Source of the DNA: Gloeocapsopsis sp. IPPAS B-1203
GTDB lineage: Bacteria > Cyanobacteriota > Cyanobacteriia > Cyanobacteriales > Chroococcidiopsidaceae
Direction: 5' to 3'
Length of the DNA: 64,000 nt
NCBI RefSeq assembly: GCF_002749975.1
Contig: NZ_PEIG01000005.1
Span: 186,001 to 250,000, forward strand
This document shows, piece by piece, positions 54,992 to 64,000 of the stretch. Position 1 is the stretch's first letter. Each line of letters begins with the position of its first letter. Under the pieces are notes generated by a model that had not been told where the DNA came from, made no database searches, and worked only from the letters and a program-made list of their open reading frames with translations. A program made the position numbers and the translations under genes.

Positions 54992-57226
54992 ATGACCGAT
55001 ACAACTAAAACCCTCTGTCCCTATTGTGGTGTAGGCTGCGGTTTGGATGTGTCGCCGCCAGCACAGCCAGGGAAGGCAATTAATCGAGATAGCCAAGGTA
55101 ATCCGATTTGGAAGGTGAAAGGCGATCGCAATCATCCTTCGAGTCAAGGCATGGTTTGTGTCAAAGGCGCGACAATCGCTGAATCGATTGATAAAAACCG
55201 CTTGCGTTACCCTATGCTGCGCGACTCCTTAGATCAACCATTTCGCCGCGTGAGTTGGGATGAGGCTTTAACACATATTGTGAGTCGGATGCGATCGCTG
55301 TGTGCAACTCAAGGAGCCGATGCTATATGTATGTATGGTTCAGGGCAAATGCAAACCGAGGATTACTACGTTGCGCAAAAACTGCTTAAAGGTTGCCTAG
55401 GAACGAATAACTTTGACTCGAATTCCCGCTTGTGTATGTCATCAGCTGTTGCTGGCTATGTGCAAAGCTTGGGTGCGGATGGTCCTCCATGCTGCTATGA
55501 GGATTTAGATTTAACCGACTGCGCCTTTATTATTGGCTCGAACGCTGCTGAATGTCACCCAATTGTTTTTAATCGCCTGCAGAAACACCATAAGAAAAAC
55601 CACGACGTCAAAATGATTGTGGTCGATCCACGTCGCACTCCTACTGCTGAAGTTGCCGACTTACATTTAGCAATCCATCCAGGGACAGATATTGATCTAC
55701 TCAATGGCATTGCCCATCTACTATTACGTTGGGGCTATTTTGAGTCTGAGTTTGTTAGTGAGTGTACAGCAAACTTTCCGGCGTTTGCTGAGGTAATTTC
55801 CCACTATCCACCTGATATTGTTGCTAGAAGATGTGGCATATCAGTTGAGGACTTGGAAACATCTGCCCGCTACTGGGGAACAAGCAAGCGCGTTCTTTCA
55901 CTGTGGTCAATGGGAGTAAATCAATCTACCGAGGGCACAGCCAAGGTACGTGGCATCATTAACTTGCACCTCATGACTGGGCAAATTGGTAAGCCTGGGT
56001 GTGGTCCTTTTTCTCTCACAGGTCAACCCAACGCAATGGGTGGACGAGAATCAGGAGGATTGTGTAATTTATTACCAGGATACCGTCACGTCCAAAATGC
56101 CCAAGAAAGAGCAGAAGTTGAGAAATTTTGGGGCATTCCCGCAGGCAGAATTTCATCTAATTGGGGTCGTACTGCATGGGACATGATTATAGGTTTAGAA
56201 ACCGGAGACATCGGCTTACTATGGATTGTCGCGACGAATCCGGCTGTGAGTTTACCTGATGTCAAGCGCACCCAAGCTGCATTACTGCGATCGCCTTTTA
56301 CGGTGTATCAAGATGCGTACTACCCTACCGAAACCGCAGCGTATGCACACGTGTTACTACCTGCAGCGCAATGGGGTGAAAAAACGGGCACAATGACCAA
56401 TTCTGAGCGGGTTGTGACGTTGTGTCAGGCATTTCGCCCACCTGTAGGGGAAGCCAAGCCTGATTGGGAAATTATTGCAGAAGTTGGGCGACGGCTAGGA
56501 TTTGCCGATAAGTTTCCTTTTGCAAATTCGGCAGAAGTTTATGCTGAGTATGTCCAATTAACACGCGATCGCCCTTGCGATATGACGGGAATTAGTCACG
56601 CGAGGTTAGCCCAAGATCCGATACAATGGCCATACCCTGATGAAGGGGTGAGGGGCGTGGATCTTGGGACGAGGGAATCCTGCAAGCGATTGTATACAAA
56701 TTTGCGGTTTGCAACACCCGATGGACGGGCGCGATTTAGTGCTTATCACTCGCGAGGACTGGCTGAACCTCCTGATGCAGAGTATCCGTTTGTACTCACA
56801 AATGGAAGACTATACGGTCACTGGCATACCCAAACACGCACAGGAAGAATTGAAAAAATTAAACAAATGCATCCGCAGCCCTTTTTGGAAATTCATCCTC
56901 GTGATGCAGCAAAGCTAAAGATTCAAGAAAATGATTTGGTAGAAGTGCGATCGCGGCGCGGAAAAGCACAATTTCCAGCGAAAGTCACAAAAGCGATCGC
57001 ACCTGGGACACTTTTTGTGCCTATGCACTGGGGCGCACTTTGGGGAGATGAAACTGAAGCTAATGCCCTCACGCACCCTGAACACGATCCCGATTCGCAT
57101 CAACCCGAACTGAAAGCCTGTGCCGTACAACTGATTCCTGTCGCACTGAAAGCAAATGTCAGTAAATTAAAAGACAACTTTCAACAGAATCAGTCAAACG
57201 AAATTATAATACGCATCACTTCTTAA
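54992..57226 (+). CDS. narB: Ferredoxin-nitrate reductase
   Basis: A 744-residue molybdopterin enzyme. The N-terminal [4Fe-4S] ligands are Cys9, Cys12, Cys16 and Cys56. Mo-bisMGD domains follow ([26 protein letters not shown]). The C-terminus is the molybdopterin dinucleotide-binding domain ([18 protein letters not shown]). It reduces nitrate to nitrite with ferredoxin. Residues about 550-563 ([13 protein letters not shown]) are encoded by G-rich repeat sequence and look like an in-frame insertion. The maturation gene narM is not in the window. Confidence 0.95.
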   Translation: MTDTTKTLCPYCGVGCGLDVSPPAQPGKAINRDSQGNPIWKVKGDRNHPSSQGMVCVKGATIAESIDKNRLRYPMLRDSLDQPFRRVSWDEALTHIVSRMRSLCATQGADAICMYGSGQMQTEDYYVAQKLLKGCLGTNNFDSNSRLCMSSAVAGYVQSLGADGPPCCYEDLDLTDCAFIIGSNAAECHPIVFNRLQKHHKKNHDVKMIVVDPRRTPTAEVADLHLAIHPGTDIDLLNGIAHLLLRWGYFESEFVSECTANFPAFAEVISHYPPDIVARRCGISVEDLETSARYWGTSKRVLSLWSMGVNQSTEGTAKVRGIINLHLMTGQIGKPGCGPFSLTGQPNAMGGRESGGLCNLLPGYRHVQNAQERAEVEKFWGIPAGRISSNWGRTAWDMIIGLETGDIGLLWIVATNPAVSLPDVKRTQAALLRSPFTVYQDAYYPTETAAYAHVLLPAAQWGEKTGTMTNSERVVTLCQAFRPPVGEAKPDWEIIAEVGRRLGFADKFPFANSAEVYAEYVQLTRDRPCDMTGISHARLAQDPIQWPYPDEGVRGVDLGTRESCKRLYTNLRFATPDGRARFSAYHSRGLAEPPDAEYPFVLTNGRLYGHWHTQTRTGRIEKIKQMHPQPFLEIHPRDAAKLKIQENDLVEVRSRRGKAQFPAKVTKAIAPGTLFVPMHWGALWGDETEANALTHPEHDPDSHQPELKACAVQLIPVALKANVSKLKDNFQQNQSNEIIIRITS

Positions 57227-57230
57227 CTAG

Positions 57231-57247
57231 GCAGGCAAGATGCCTGC
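57231..57247 (+). other. Stem-loop after narB
   Basis: GCAGGCA-AGA-TGCCTGC right after the stop. The GGCAAGATGCC core also occurs in the dispersed repeats at 18671 and, inverted, at 34080. It is a possible weak terminator. A second hairpin, CGGAGG-ACA-CCTCCG, lies near 57299. Confidence 0.55.
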
Positions 57248-57344
57248 TCCACACGCCACTCTACTAACACCCTAACCCCTCGACGCCAGTTGCTACAACG
57301 GAGGACACCTCCGCAATGCACTGGCTCCCCCTCGCTCCTTGCTC

Positions 57345-58184
57345 CTAATACACTTCTGGGACAAAAAACTGCTCATTCTTGGGAGGGCGGATATAATCGC
57401 TACCAGGCTGTCTTGGTGGTAGTTCCATTGGTTGGGGAACGATGTCTTGATAGTGAATTTTGCTCAAAATATGACTGATGCAATTAAGACGGGCGCTTTT
57501 TTTATGGTCAGCTTCTACAGTAAACCAAGGCGCTTCCGGAATATTTGTATGTGCAAACATCACATCTTTAGCTTTGGAATATTCTACCCAGCGATCGCGT
57601 GATTCAATATCCATTGGGCTAAGTTTCCATCGTCTTGCTGGATCGCTAGCGCGCGATTGAAAGCGACGTTCCTGTTCTTCATCGCTAATCGAAAACCAGT
57701 ATTTTAGCAAAATCATGCCAGAACGAACTAACATCCGCTCAAATTGAGGACAGGAAAATAAGAATTCCTCATATTGTTCTTCTGTACAGAAACCCATAAC
57801 CCGTTCTACACCAGCGCGATTGTACCAACTGCGATCAAACAGTACAATCTCTCCTGCACCTGGTAAATGAGGTACATAACGTTGAAAATACCATTGCGAC
57901 TTTTCATGATCCGATGGTGTTCCTAAAGCAACTACTCGACAACCACGAGGATTTAAAGAATCAACAATTCGCTTGATTGTGCCACCTTTACCAGCCGCAT
58001 CACGCCCTTCAAAAATTATCCCTACTCTTAAGCCTTGGTGCTTTACCCAATACTGGAGTTTTACCAATTCGACTTTCAACTGAGATAATTCTTGCTTATA
58101 AACTTTCTTTTTTAATTTCTTTTTTGTAGTCTCTTTTTCTGTCGTTTCTTTGGAAGCAACTCCATTTTTATCGGCTGATTTCAT
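57345..58184 (-). CDS. ppk2: Polyphosphate kinase 2
   Basis: A 279-residue PPK2 protein with a basic N-terminal tail (KETTEKETTKKKLKKK). It has Walker A GRDAAGKGGT (Lys66), FDRSWYNRAGVERVMGF and the Walker B-like/lid regions. It transfers phosphate between polyphosphate and nucleotides. Its class (ADP- or AMP-specific) is not certain from the sequence. It is convergent with narB. Confidence 0.92.
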   Translation of the reverse strand: MKSADKNGVASKETTEKETTKKKLKKKVYKQELSQLKVELVKLQYWVKHQGLRVGIIFEGRDAAGKGGTIKRIVDSLNPRGCRVVALGTPSDHEKSQWYFQRYVPHLPGAGEIVLFDRSWYNRAGVERVMGFCTEEQYEEFLFSCPQFERMLVRSGMILLKYWFSISDEEQERRFQSRASDPARRWKLSPMDIESRDRWVEYSKAKDVMFAHTNIPEAPWFTVEADHKKSARLNCISHILSKIHYQDIVPQPMELPPRQPGSDYIRPPKNEQFFVPEVY

Positions 58185-58402
58185 TTTTTTATTCCATATT
58201 TTTAATTTTAAACTAATGATTACACATCCTCAAGGGTAAAAAAATATTATTAAATTGTAGTGTAATTTACAGTTTATGAATTATATTTTAAATTTCTGCC
58301 ACAAGCTGTCAACGATGAACATACTATTAAATTGAGGCAAGATTAACACAAAAAGACAACTCAATAGTTGAAATTTTGCTAGCCACTCACTCCTTGCACT
58401 CT

Positions 58403-60439
58403 ATGATGCCATCATCAGGAAGTTCCAAGACTCTTCAGCCGCCATCTCAATTGACGCGCTTCTTAGTTTGTGGACTAGGTAGTTTAGGACAACACTGCGT
58501 TGCAGTATTGAAAGACTATGGTGTTGCCGTAAGTGCAATTGATTTAATCCTGCCACAAAATTGGGAAGTTCCTGAGTTACCAAACTTATTAGATGATTTA
58601 GCGATCGGAGATTGTCGTCAAGCGGCCATTTTGGAGCAAGTTAAAATTCGTGAGTGTCGCTCTATTCTTTTAGTAACTAGCGATGAGCGAGGAAACACAG
58701 AAGCAGCATTTGCAGCACGATTATTAAATCCAGATATTCGCTTAATTCTGCGTTCGGATAAACAAAATCTCAATCAACTTTTAAGTGAGAATCTCGGTAA
58801 TTTTGTTGCATTTGAACCGAGTCAACTATCAGCAGCAGCATTTGCTTTAGCGGCTTTAGGCGATCAAACCTTGGGTTATTTTAATTTAGAAGGACAGCTA
58901 TTGCGAGTGACAAAGTATCAAGTAAAACCAGGCGATCGCTGGTGCGATCGCTGGTGGGTACATGGGTTGAATACTCGCAATCGTCGCATCTTGAGTCATA
59001 CTGCAAACTTTTCACCCCTGCCAAAACAATTCTACGAGTGGGAACCAGAAGCAAGAGTAAGAGCAGGAGATACAATAGTTTATATTGAAGTCGCATCAAG
59101 TAGTTACTCACAGCAAGCAAAAGCAAGTTCTGTCAAGCAGCAGCTACACCAAGCTGTTCGCCAGGGCATATGGCATCATCTCAAGCATTACATTAGCCAA
59201 TTTTGGCAATGGACGTATCAATATCAAACACGCCGTGTTGCTGTGCTTTGTTGCTTTACAGTATTAATTTTAGTTGTTTGCGGGACAATTCTCTTTAGAT
59301 GGGAATATCCAGAGATTAACTTGCAAGATGCTTTCAACGCGACAGCAACGTTGTTGTTAGGCGGATATGGAGATTTATTTGGTGATATTAAACCAGAAAC
59401 TCCTTTGTCTTTCGGGTTGCAAGTTTTTAGTCTGGCACTAGCCTTAGCAGGTACAGCATTCATTGGCGTATTATACGCATTGCTGATTGATCTGCTATTG
59501 ACTTCTCGGTTTCATTTTAGCAGTCGTCCTCCCATACCCCAGCAAGATCATATCGTTCTCATTGGCTTAGGTAGATTAGGTCAACGTGTTGCCACCTTGT
59601 TGCAAGAATTCAAGCAATCAATTGCAGGAATTAGTAACACCGAGTTAGATCCTGGCATTCTCCCTCAGATGCCGTTAGTTATCGATAACGTCATCAGTGC
59701 TTTTAGTAAAATACATCTAGAAAATGCCAAAAGTGCCATTATCATTACCGAAGATGATTTAGAAAATCTAGAAATCGGTTTGATGGTTCATGCTGCTAAT
59801 CCTGATGTTGGCGTCATTATTCATTCGTACGATCAGCACTTTCGCGATCAAGTAGCAAAACTCTTTCCTTATGCCAAAGTACTATGTGCTTCAGCGTTAT
59901 CTGCAGAAGTCTTTGCAGCAGCAGCGTTTGGGGAAAACGTATTGAGTTTATTTCACTTCAACAACACCACAGTACTTGTGACAGAATATTTCATTGAAAC
60001 TGGAGATACCTTAAATGGCTTGATGTTGTCTGAGGTCGCTTATGGCTACGCTGTTGTTCCAGTTTTATATCAGCATGATAAACATGAATCAGCAAAATTT
60101 ATGCCGGCGCCGGAAACGCGGCTGTATGTCGGCGATCGCCTGATAGTGTTAGCCACAAGTCAGAGTTTACAACGCATCGAACGCGGTGAAATGACCCCCC
60201 GAACTCGGCAAGTACAGATTGAAAAAGCCCTCAATCAAGATGCTGTTTTTGATGGTGCAAATGCGATCGCACTGATTTCAGGTTGTAGTTTGGCGATCGC
60301 TCGCAAATTAATGAATAACTTACCAGCAACATTACCCCAGCCTTTATATCATCACCAAGCACAACATTTAGTCTGGGAGTTAAGTAAAGTTCAAGTCACC
60401 GCACATTTAACTGCATTAAAAGGCTCCAACTCGGTTTGA
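58403..60439 (+). CDS. Potassium-channel-like protein with two RCK/TrkA_N domains
   Basis: A protein of about 678 residues with an N-terminal RCK/TrkA_N Rossmann domain (LVCGLGSLGQHC). Two membrane segments flank a filter-like LLLGGYGDLF pore loop, and a second RCK domain follows (IVLIGLGRLGQRVATLL). GYGD is kept. It resembles KefC/Kch-type or cyanobacterial two-RCK channels. It would gate K+ in the inner membrane in response to NAD(H) or other ligands. Start ATG 58403 is chosen over TTG 58376. Confidence 0.8.
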   Translation: MMPSSGSSKTLQPPSQLTRFLVCGLGSLGQHCVAVLKDYGVAVSAIDLILPQNWEVPELPNLLDDLAIGDCRQAAILEQVKIRECRSILLVTSDERGNTEAAFAARLLNPDIRLILRSDKQNLNQLLSENLGNFVAFEPSQLSAAAFALAALGDQTLGYFNLEGQLLRVTKYQVKPGDRWCDRWWVHGLNTRNRRILSHTANFSPLPKQFYEWEPEARVRAGDTIVYIEVASSSYSQQAKASSVKQQLHQAVRQGIWHHLKHYISQFWQWTYQYQTRRVAVLCCFTVLILVVCGTILFRWEYPEINLQDAFNATATLLLGGYGDLFGDIKPETPLSFGLQVFSLALALAGTAFIGVLYALLIDLLLTSRFHFSSRPPIPQQDHIVLIGLGRLGQRVATLLQEFKQSIAGISNTELDPGILPQMPLVIDNVISAFSKIHLENAKSAIIITEDDLENLEIGLMVHAANPDVGVIIHSYDQHFRDQVAKLFPYAKVLCASALSAEVFAAAAFGENVLSLFHFNNTTVLVTEYFIETGDTLNGLMLSEVAYGYAVVPVLYQHDKHESAKFMPAPETRLYVGDRLIVLATSQSLQRIERGEMTPRTRQVQIEKALNQDAVFDGANAIALISGCSLAIARKLMNNLPATLPQPLYHHQAQHLVWELSKVQVTAHLTALKGSNSV

Positions 60440-60492
60440 GTTACGAATTAGTATTAAATATCAAAATTATAGTTATGCTGATGCTTCCGTAA

Positions 60493-60543
60493 ATAATTTG
60501 GGACTTTGATGGAACTTTATATGACACTTCACAATTCAGTTAG
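60493..60543 (+). pseudogene. HAD-phosphatase start fragment
   Basis: IIWDFDGTLYDTSQFS then stop. DFDGTLYDT is the HAD-family motif I (DxDGT). It is too short for a gene and overlaps the BrnA remnant in another frame. It is likely the end of a truncated HAD gene or of a rearranged segment. Confidence 0.5.
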
Positions 60544-60710
60544 ATGATGAGGTTTTAGTATGGTTTCGTGAACAAGCTCACAAAGCAGGCGGAGGAAATT
60601 ATCAAACTATGATTAACGAAGCTTTACACCAGCATATTCAGTAGAGTCGCGAACCTTTAGAGGAAATACGCAGAGTTATGCGTAAAGAGCTTGAACGTAT
60701 TGAGCGTTAA
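60534..60710 (+). pseudogene. BrnA-type antitoxin remnant
   Basis: IQLDDEVLVWFREQAHKAGG, then NYQTMINEALHQHIQ, then TAG (60642-60644), then SREPLEEIRRVMRKELERIER. This matches the C-terminal CopG/BrnA-like antitoxin. The N-terminus and the BrnT toxin are absent and one amber codon interrupts it. The rest of the 60440-61004 spacer holds nothing recognisable. Confidence 0.75.
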
Positions 60711-61004
60711 GGTGCTTGTTGAGAGCTAACTACCCCAAATCAGGTATTTTCAAATATTGACGATATGTAAATGGTTTCGCTCTTTTGATTGAAAAGCTTG
60801 TACAACTCTCTCTACCTGAATTGCTCAGTATGATATGCGGAAAGTTTCTGCATAGTAATTATAGTTAGCTAGCTTCTCTGGGTTGGGGCTGTACCTTCGG
60901 ATTGTTTGTGGGATATCTATGTTGAGCGATCGCAAAACAGTTACATATCTTGAGTAGCGATTTATATTTGACAAAGCAACATCTTTGTAAATCAGCTCAT
61001 CTGT

Positions 61005-61862
61005 ATGAAGCGATCCGCCCCCTTAGTTCCAACATTTGATTCAATGCTTATACCCACAATTCAAGCTCTACAAATTCTGGGTGGATCCGGTACAACTGAG
61101 GAGATTTACGACCAGGTAGTACAAATTCTTGATTTGCCGGATAAGGTTCTGGAAATTCCGCACGGCAGTACATCCCAAAGTGAAGTTGAGTACCGTCTTG
61201 GGTGGAGCCGTACTTATTTGAAAAAATACGGGCTTTTGCAGAATTCAGCACGCGGTGTCTGGTCCCTGGTATCAACCTCTATCAATCTTGATAACCTAGA
61301 TACAAAGGAAATTGTCAAGGCTGTTCGAGATGCAGAGAAATGCAAAGTTGTTTCTTCAGAGCCAACGATAGAAACCTTTGAATCGATTGAACCCCTGGAA
61401 CTAGCATGGCATCAGCAGTTGCACAAAATGTTGCTAACCCTTGAGCCATCTGCATTTGAGCGTTTAGCACAACGCCTACTGCGTGAGTCTGGGTTTATCC
61501 AAGTTCAAGTTACAGGAAAATCGGGTGACGGTGGAATTGATGGAGTGGGCATTGCCCGTATCAATGGTTTTTTGAGCTTCCATGTCCTTTTCCAATGCAA
61601 ACGTTATCAAGGTTCAGTAACAGCGGGTCAAATTCGGGATTTTCGGGGAGCCATGCAAGGGCGTACTGACAAGGGGCTATTGATCACGACTGGCACATTC
61701 ACTAGAGATGCGATTAAGGAGGCAACACGAGATGGCGCGCCACCCATTGACTTGATAGACGGCGAGCAGTTAGTCCAACGATTGAAAGAGTTGGGGCTTG
61801 GTGTCAAGATCGCCACGATTGAGTCAGTGGAAGTTGACACAGCTTGGTTTGCAAAAATTTAA
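61005..61862 (+). CDS. mrr: Mrr-type restriction endonuclease
   Basis: A 285-residue protein with an N-terminal Mrr_N winged helix (about 1-105) and a C-terminal Mrr_cat endonuclease domain (about 135-260). The PD-(D/E)xK motif appears as GDGGIDGVGI ... FQCKRY. It would cut methylated or foreign DNA (type IV restriction). No methyltransferase is near. The next gene, 15 bp on, may be its partner. Confidence 0.9.
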   Translation: MKRSAPLVPTFDSMLIPTIQALQILGGSGTTEEIYDQVVQILDLPDKVLEIPHGSTSQSEVEYRLGWSRTYLKKYGLLQNSARGVWSLVSTSINLDNLDTKEIVKAVRDAEKCKVVSSEPTIETFESIEPLELAWHQQLHKMLLTLEPSAFERLAQRLLRESGFIQVQVTGKSGDGGIDGVGIARINGFLSFHVLFQCKRYQGSVTAGQIRDFRGAMQGRTDKGLLITTGTFTRDAIKEATRDGAPPIDLIDGEQLVQRLKELGLGVKIATIESVEVDTAWFAKI

Positions 61863-61877
61863 CGCAATGGAGGTCAA

Positions 61878-62120
61878 ATGGTTACAACTCTTAACAAACC
61901 ATCTTCTCTAATTCATGAAATCCAACTTGAAAAAGTTGGCAACTGGAATTTATTCAAATTCAGTGCATCTCTTCAACTGCGAATGGAGGATCTTCTAGAA
62001 AAGAAAAAAGCCGATCAAATCACTCCTGATGAATTTGCTGAATTGGATGCGATCGCAGAGTTGGATCGTATTTTTACTCATATCAACGCGATGCTTGCTG
62101 CTCAAAATGCGAATCAGTGA
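61878..62120 (+). CDS. Small helical protein, antitoxin-like
   Basis: An 80-residue protein (LRMEDLLEKKKADQITPDEFAELDAIAELDRIFTHINAML) of a helical cyanobacterial family often found before HNH or PIN nuclease genes. Function not established. It is followed by a truncated frame at 62107. AGGAGGTC-like GGAGGTC precedes the ATG. Confidence 0.6.
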   Translation: MVTTLNKPSSLIHEIQLEKVGNWNLFKFSASLQLRMEDLLEKKKADQITPDEFAELDAIAELDRIFTHINAMLAAQNANQ

Positions 62121-62151
62121 TGAACTTAAGCAAGCTGTTCGAGTGCAAAGC
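62107..62151 (+). pseudogene. Truncated toxin/HNH N-terminus remnant
   Basis: ATG overlaps the antitoxin-like gene by 14 bp and opens MRISDELKQAVRVQS, which resembles the start of HNH-type nucleases. The similarity ends there and the frame runs into the DUF4079 3' end. Low confidence. Confidence 0.35.
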
Positions 62152-62198
62152 TATTTTTTGCCCTATCGACTATTTCTCTCTCTAACTCAACCGGGAAA

Positions 62199-62630
62199 TT
62201 ACGGCAAGTACTTTTGGACAACATCCCAACCTGTGAGTGACACCCAAACTAACCCCAGAAACAAGATGATATTTGTTCCTATATGAAGCGATCGCATCCA
62301 CGATTGACTATCTATAAAAATTGCACTGAGTGCGGAGAGTAAAACTAAGCCGACGACAAATAATCCGGCGGGAAGATGAGAAGAATGTCCTAGGCTACCA
62401 AAGTGACCCAACGTTCCCACAATACCGATTGCTAACAGTAGCAAGACTAGTAGAACTAAGCTACCACCAAACATAAAATGCAGCGATCGCAGCCAACTCG
62501 GACGTGATGTGCGTGTTGTTCGGGCGCGAAACATCCAAACACCAGTAACGGCTAACAATAGATATGCTAGCAGCGATAAACCCATTGACCATGCTGCTAT
62601 TTTCCACAACCACAAAAAGGAAGGCAGATT
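62199..62630 (-). CDS. DUF4079 membrane protein
   Basis: A membrane protein of about 143 residues with four hydrophobic helices, a cytochrome b561-like pattern (LHFMFGGSLVLLVLLLL, SLHIGTNIILFLGLVWVS, conserved His in helices 2 and 4) and the start NLPSFLWLWKIAAWS. A TTG at 62630 gives the common family N-terminus. The role is unknown; heme binding is possible. Confidence 0.8.
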   Translation of the reverse strand, partial: NLPSFLWLWKIAAWSMGLSLLAYLLLAVTGVWMFRARTTRTSRPSWLRSLHFMFGGSLVLLVLLLLAIGIVGTLGHFGSLGHSSHLPAGLFVVGLVLLSALSAIFIDSQSWMRSLHIGTNIILFLGLVWVSLTGWDVVQKYLP

Positions 62631-62919
62631 CAACTTAAACCAAATCCCTAGCAAGTACTACAATTTACCTTAACGCCTTAGGGGAGTTGGTAGTTGTCTT
62701 TCCTGCGAGGGAAATGTGTTAACCAAGTTTTTATCAATTTAATCGCTTATTATCTCAAAAAAAGCTACTAGCAATCAGCTAAATAGACTTTATGATCGTC
62801 CGCCCTCTAATAAATTAAAGGAACCACAAATGCGCAACCTTAAAATTTTAAACCCTTGAATTTATCTGTAAGGTTTAGTTAACAGCTAATTACTCTGCAA
62901 ACTTGTATGATTGAATGCT

Positions 62920-63261
62920 CTAATCTACCGAAGTCAAAACAGCAGCCGTTAAACTTTTTCTTTTCTCATTGATTTCTGGAACTTCTGCTTCTTCAATCGT
63001 GCCCTCTTCACTAACGCAGAGGCGATCGCAGGGGATCGTATCTGAAAGAATTGCACTTGCCATCATGCCAGTATGAATTTCTAGCATTGATTTCGGTGGC
63101 GCTTCAAACACCAAGCGCTGACCTGGAAAGACCACTCTTTCAAAATACCAATTAGGAATATTAGAAATGCGAGCAATCTGAATTTTACTTGTCGCATTAA
63201 CATAGCAGCAGACAAGTTGACTAGATTGGTTTGGTGGTAAAGGATCTAAAATTTGAGCCAT
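62920..63261 (-). CDS. DUF1830 domain protein
   Basis: A 113-residue cyanobacterial DUF1830 protein (LVCCYVNATSKIQIARISNIPNWYFERVVFPGQRLVFEAPP). The role is unknown. ATG 63261 is preferred. Confidence 0.85.
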   Translation of the reverse strand: MAQILDPLPPNQSSQLVCCYVNATSKIQIARISNIPNWYFERVVFPGQRLVFEAPPKSMLEIHTGMMASAILSDTIPCDRLCVSEEGTIEEAEVPEINEKRKSLTAAVLTSVD

Positions 63262-63663
63262 AGCCGCCAAGTAGCGTCAAGCCACACCTATGAGATTACA
63301 ATAGCCAAGCTAACACTGAGCGATCCCCAGTTGCTGTAACCCCGACTACCAACTGATGGCTACAATAAAAATTCTGTCTAAATCCAGAACAACAAGTTTA
63401 ATTCTGTAGTTAATTAAACTCAATTTTTGCGCAATTAGCAATCACTTCGCGTCCCTGATTAAAAATTTCCACGCGGCGAAGTAAACTGAGTGTTATCGTA
63501 AAGTTATATGAAAAATGCTTTCATAAAGTTTCCAAATCACCAGGCATCTATCTGGGGATCAGTTTTAAATAACTCCACAGTTAGCTGCACTTAAGAACAG
63601 AAGAGGATTCCGAACCCTTGCTCCTGTCCAACAATTGCTAAGTTTCAGTTTTAGATAAGCGCT
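63262..63663. other. Spacer without a gene
   Basis: 402 bp between divergent DUF1830 and the high-light radical SAM gene. No coding frame, strong hairpin or NtcA site seen. It presumably holds both promoters. Confidence 0.5.
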
Positions 63664-64000
63664 ATGGAAAACCGAATTCTCTACGTTCGCCTTCCCTGCA
63701 ACCCAATTTTTCCCATTGGAGTTGTTTACCTAGCAGATCATATCCACAAGCAGTTTCCTGATGTTGAGCAACGCATTTTCGATTTAGGAACAGTCCCACC
63801 GCTCGATTTTGCCTCTGCTCTTGATACTTGTGTTGATGAATTTCAACCAACATTGCTCGTCTTTTCCTGGCGAGATATTCAGATTTACGCACCTGTAGGG
63901 GGAAGAGGTGGTAATCCTCTCCAAAATGCCTTTGAATTTTACTATGCGCGTAATCCTTTGATTAAACTGCGAGGAGCAATTGGCGGACTTAGACTCGCAG
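63664..64000 (+). CDS. Photosystem II high-light acclimation radical SAM protein, 3' end missing
   Basis: ATG 63664 opens a frame to the window edge: MENRILYVRLPCNPIFPIGV, then VVYLADHIHKQFPDVEQRIF, DLGTVPP, and SWRDIQIYAPVGGRGGNPLQ. This is the N-terminal B12-binding-like region of the family that helps photosystem II acclimate to high light. The radical SAM core lies beyond the window. Confidence 0.85.
   Translation, partial: MENRILYVRLPCNPIFPIGVVYLADHIHKQFPDVEQRIFDLGTVPPLDFASALDTCVDEFQPTLLVFSWRDIQIYAPVGGRGGNPLQNAFEFYYARNPLIKLRGAIGGLRLA

Overview
The window is chromosomal DNA of a non-marine-picoplankton type cyanobacterium. The HIP1 octamer GCGATCGC and its cores are everywhere. Ferredoxin-dependent nitrate assimilation genes (nirA-nrtABCD-narB, ntcB, cnaT), DUF1830, DUF4079 and a photosystem II high-light-acclimation radical SAM gene are all cyanobacterial hallmarks. 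Base composition is moderate and many intergenic spacers carry short repeats, which fits Chroococcidiopsis/Gloeocapsopsis-like or filamentous genomes. The species cannot be fixed from sequence alone. No rRNA, tRNA or CRISPR array was seen.

Layout. 1-9.6 kb: housekeeping and accessory genes: a truncated B12-binding radical SAM protein, an AAA-like protein with a degenerate P-loop, a P-type Ca2+-like ATPase, a membrane/coiled-coil protein, YchF, a proline-rich small protein and an Orn/Lys/Arg decarboxylase. 9.7-10.6 kb: a RES/Xre toxin-antitoxin pair with a palindromic operator. 10.8-15.5 kb: siderophore module 1 (AraC/PchR regulator, AMIN-TonB receptor, Fe-siderophore binding lipoprotein), followed by a decayed luciferase-like monooxygenase of the kind found in NRPS/siderophore clusters. 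16.1-18.3 kb: a toxin-antitoxin island (VapBC, a HicA/DUF1902 pair between two 118-bp direct repeats, and an inactivated MntA/HepT pair). 19.2-27.1 kb: a polyol utilisation locus (mannitol-type dehydrogenase, four-gene sugar-alcohol ABC transporter, divergent SDR dehydrogenase and SorC-family regulator). 28.3-33.9 kb: siderophore module 2 in the opposite orientation. Its regulator and receptor are separated by a DUF559 endonuclease-like gene sitting between two related inverted-repeat-ended elements.

34-43.3 kb: MarC, aspartate ammonia-lyase, a PstS-like fusion protein divergent from a GAF protein that keeps both cyanobacteriochrome cysteine motifs, a DUF362 protein, Ppa, PanD and FeoA. 43.6-57.2 kb: the complete nitrate assimilation region. 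nirB-ntcB-cnaT run leftward and nirA-nrtA-nrtB-nrtC-nrtD-narB run rightward. Textbook NtcA-activated promoters (GTAN8TAC, 22 nt, TAN3T) lie upstream of both ntcB and nirA. 57.3-64 kb: PPK2, a two-RCK potassium-channel-like protein, a decayed BrnA-type antitoxin, an Mrr restriction endonuclease with a small antitoxin-like gene, DUF4079, DUF1830 and the start of the high-light radical SAM gene.

The most novel-looking structures are the DUF559 cassette bounded by TIR elements, the HicA cassette bounded by repeats that both keep a micro-ORF, and the co-decay of toxin and antitoxin in the MntA/HepT pair. The decayed monooxygenase suggests a lineage that kept siderophore uptake but may have lost siderophore synthesis at this locus.
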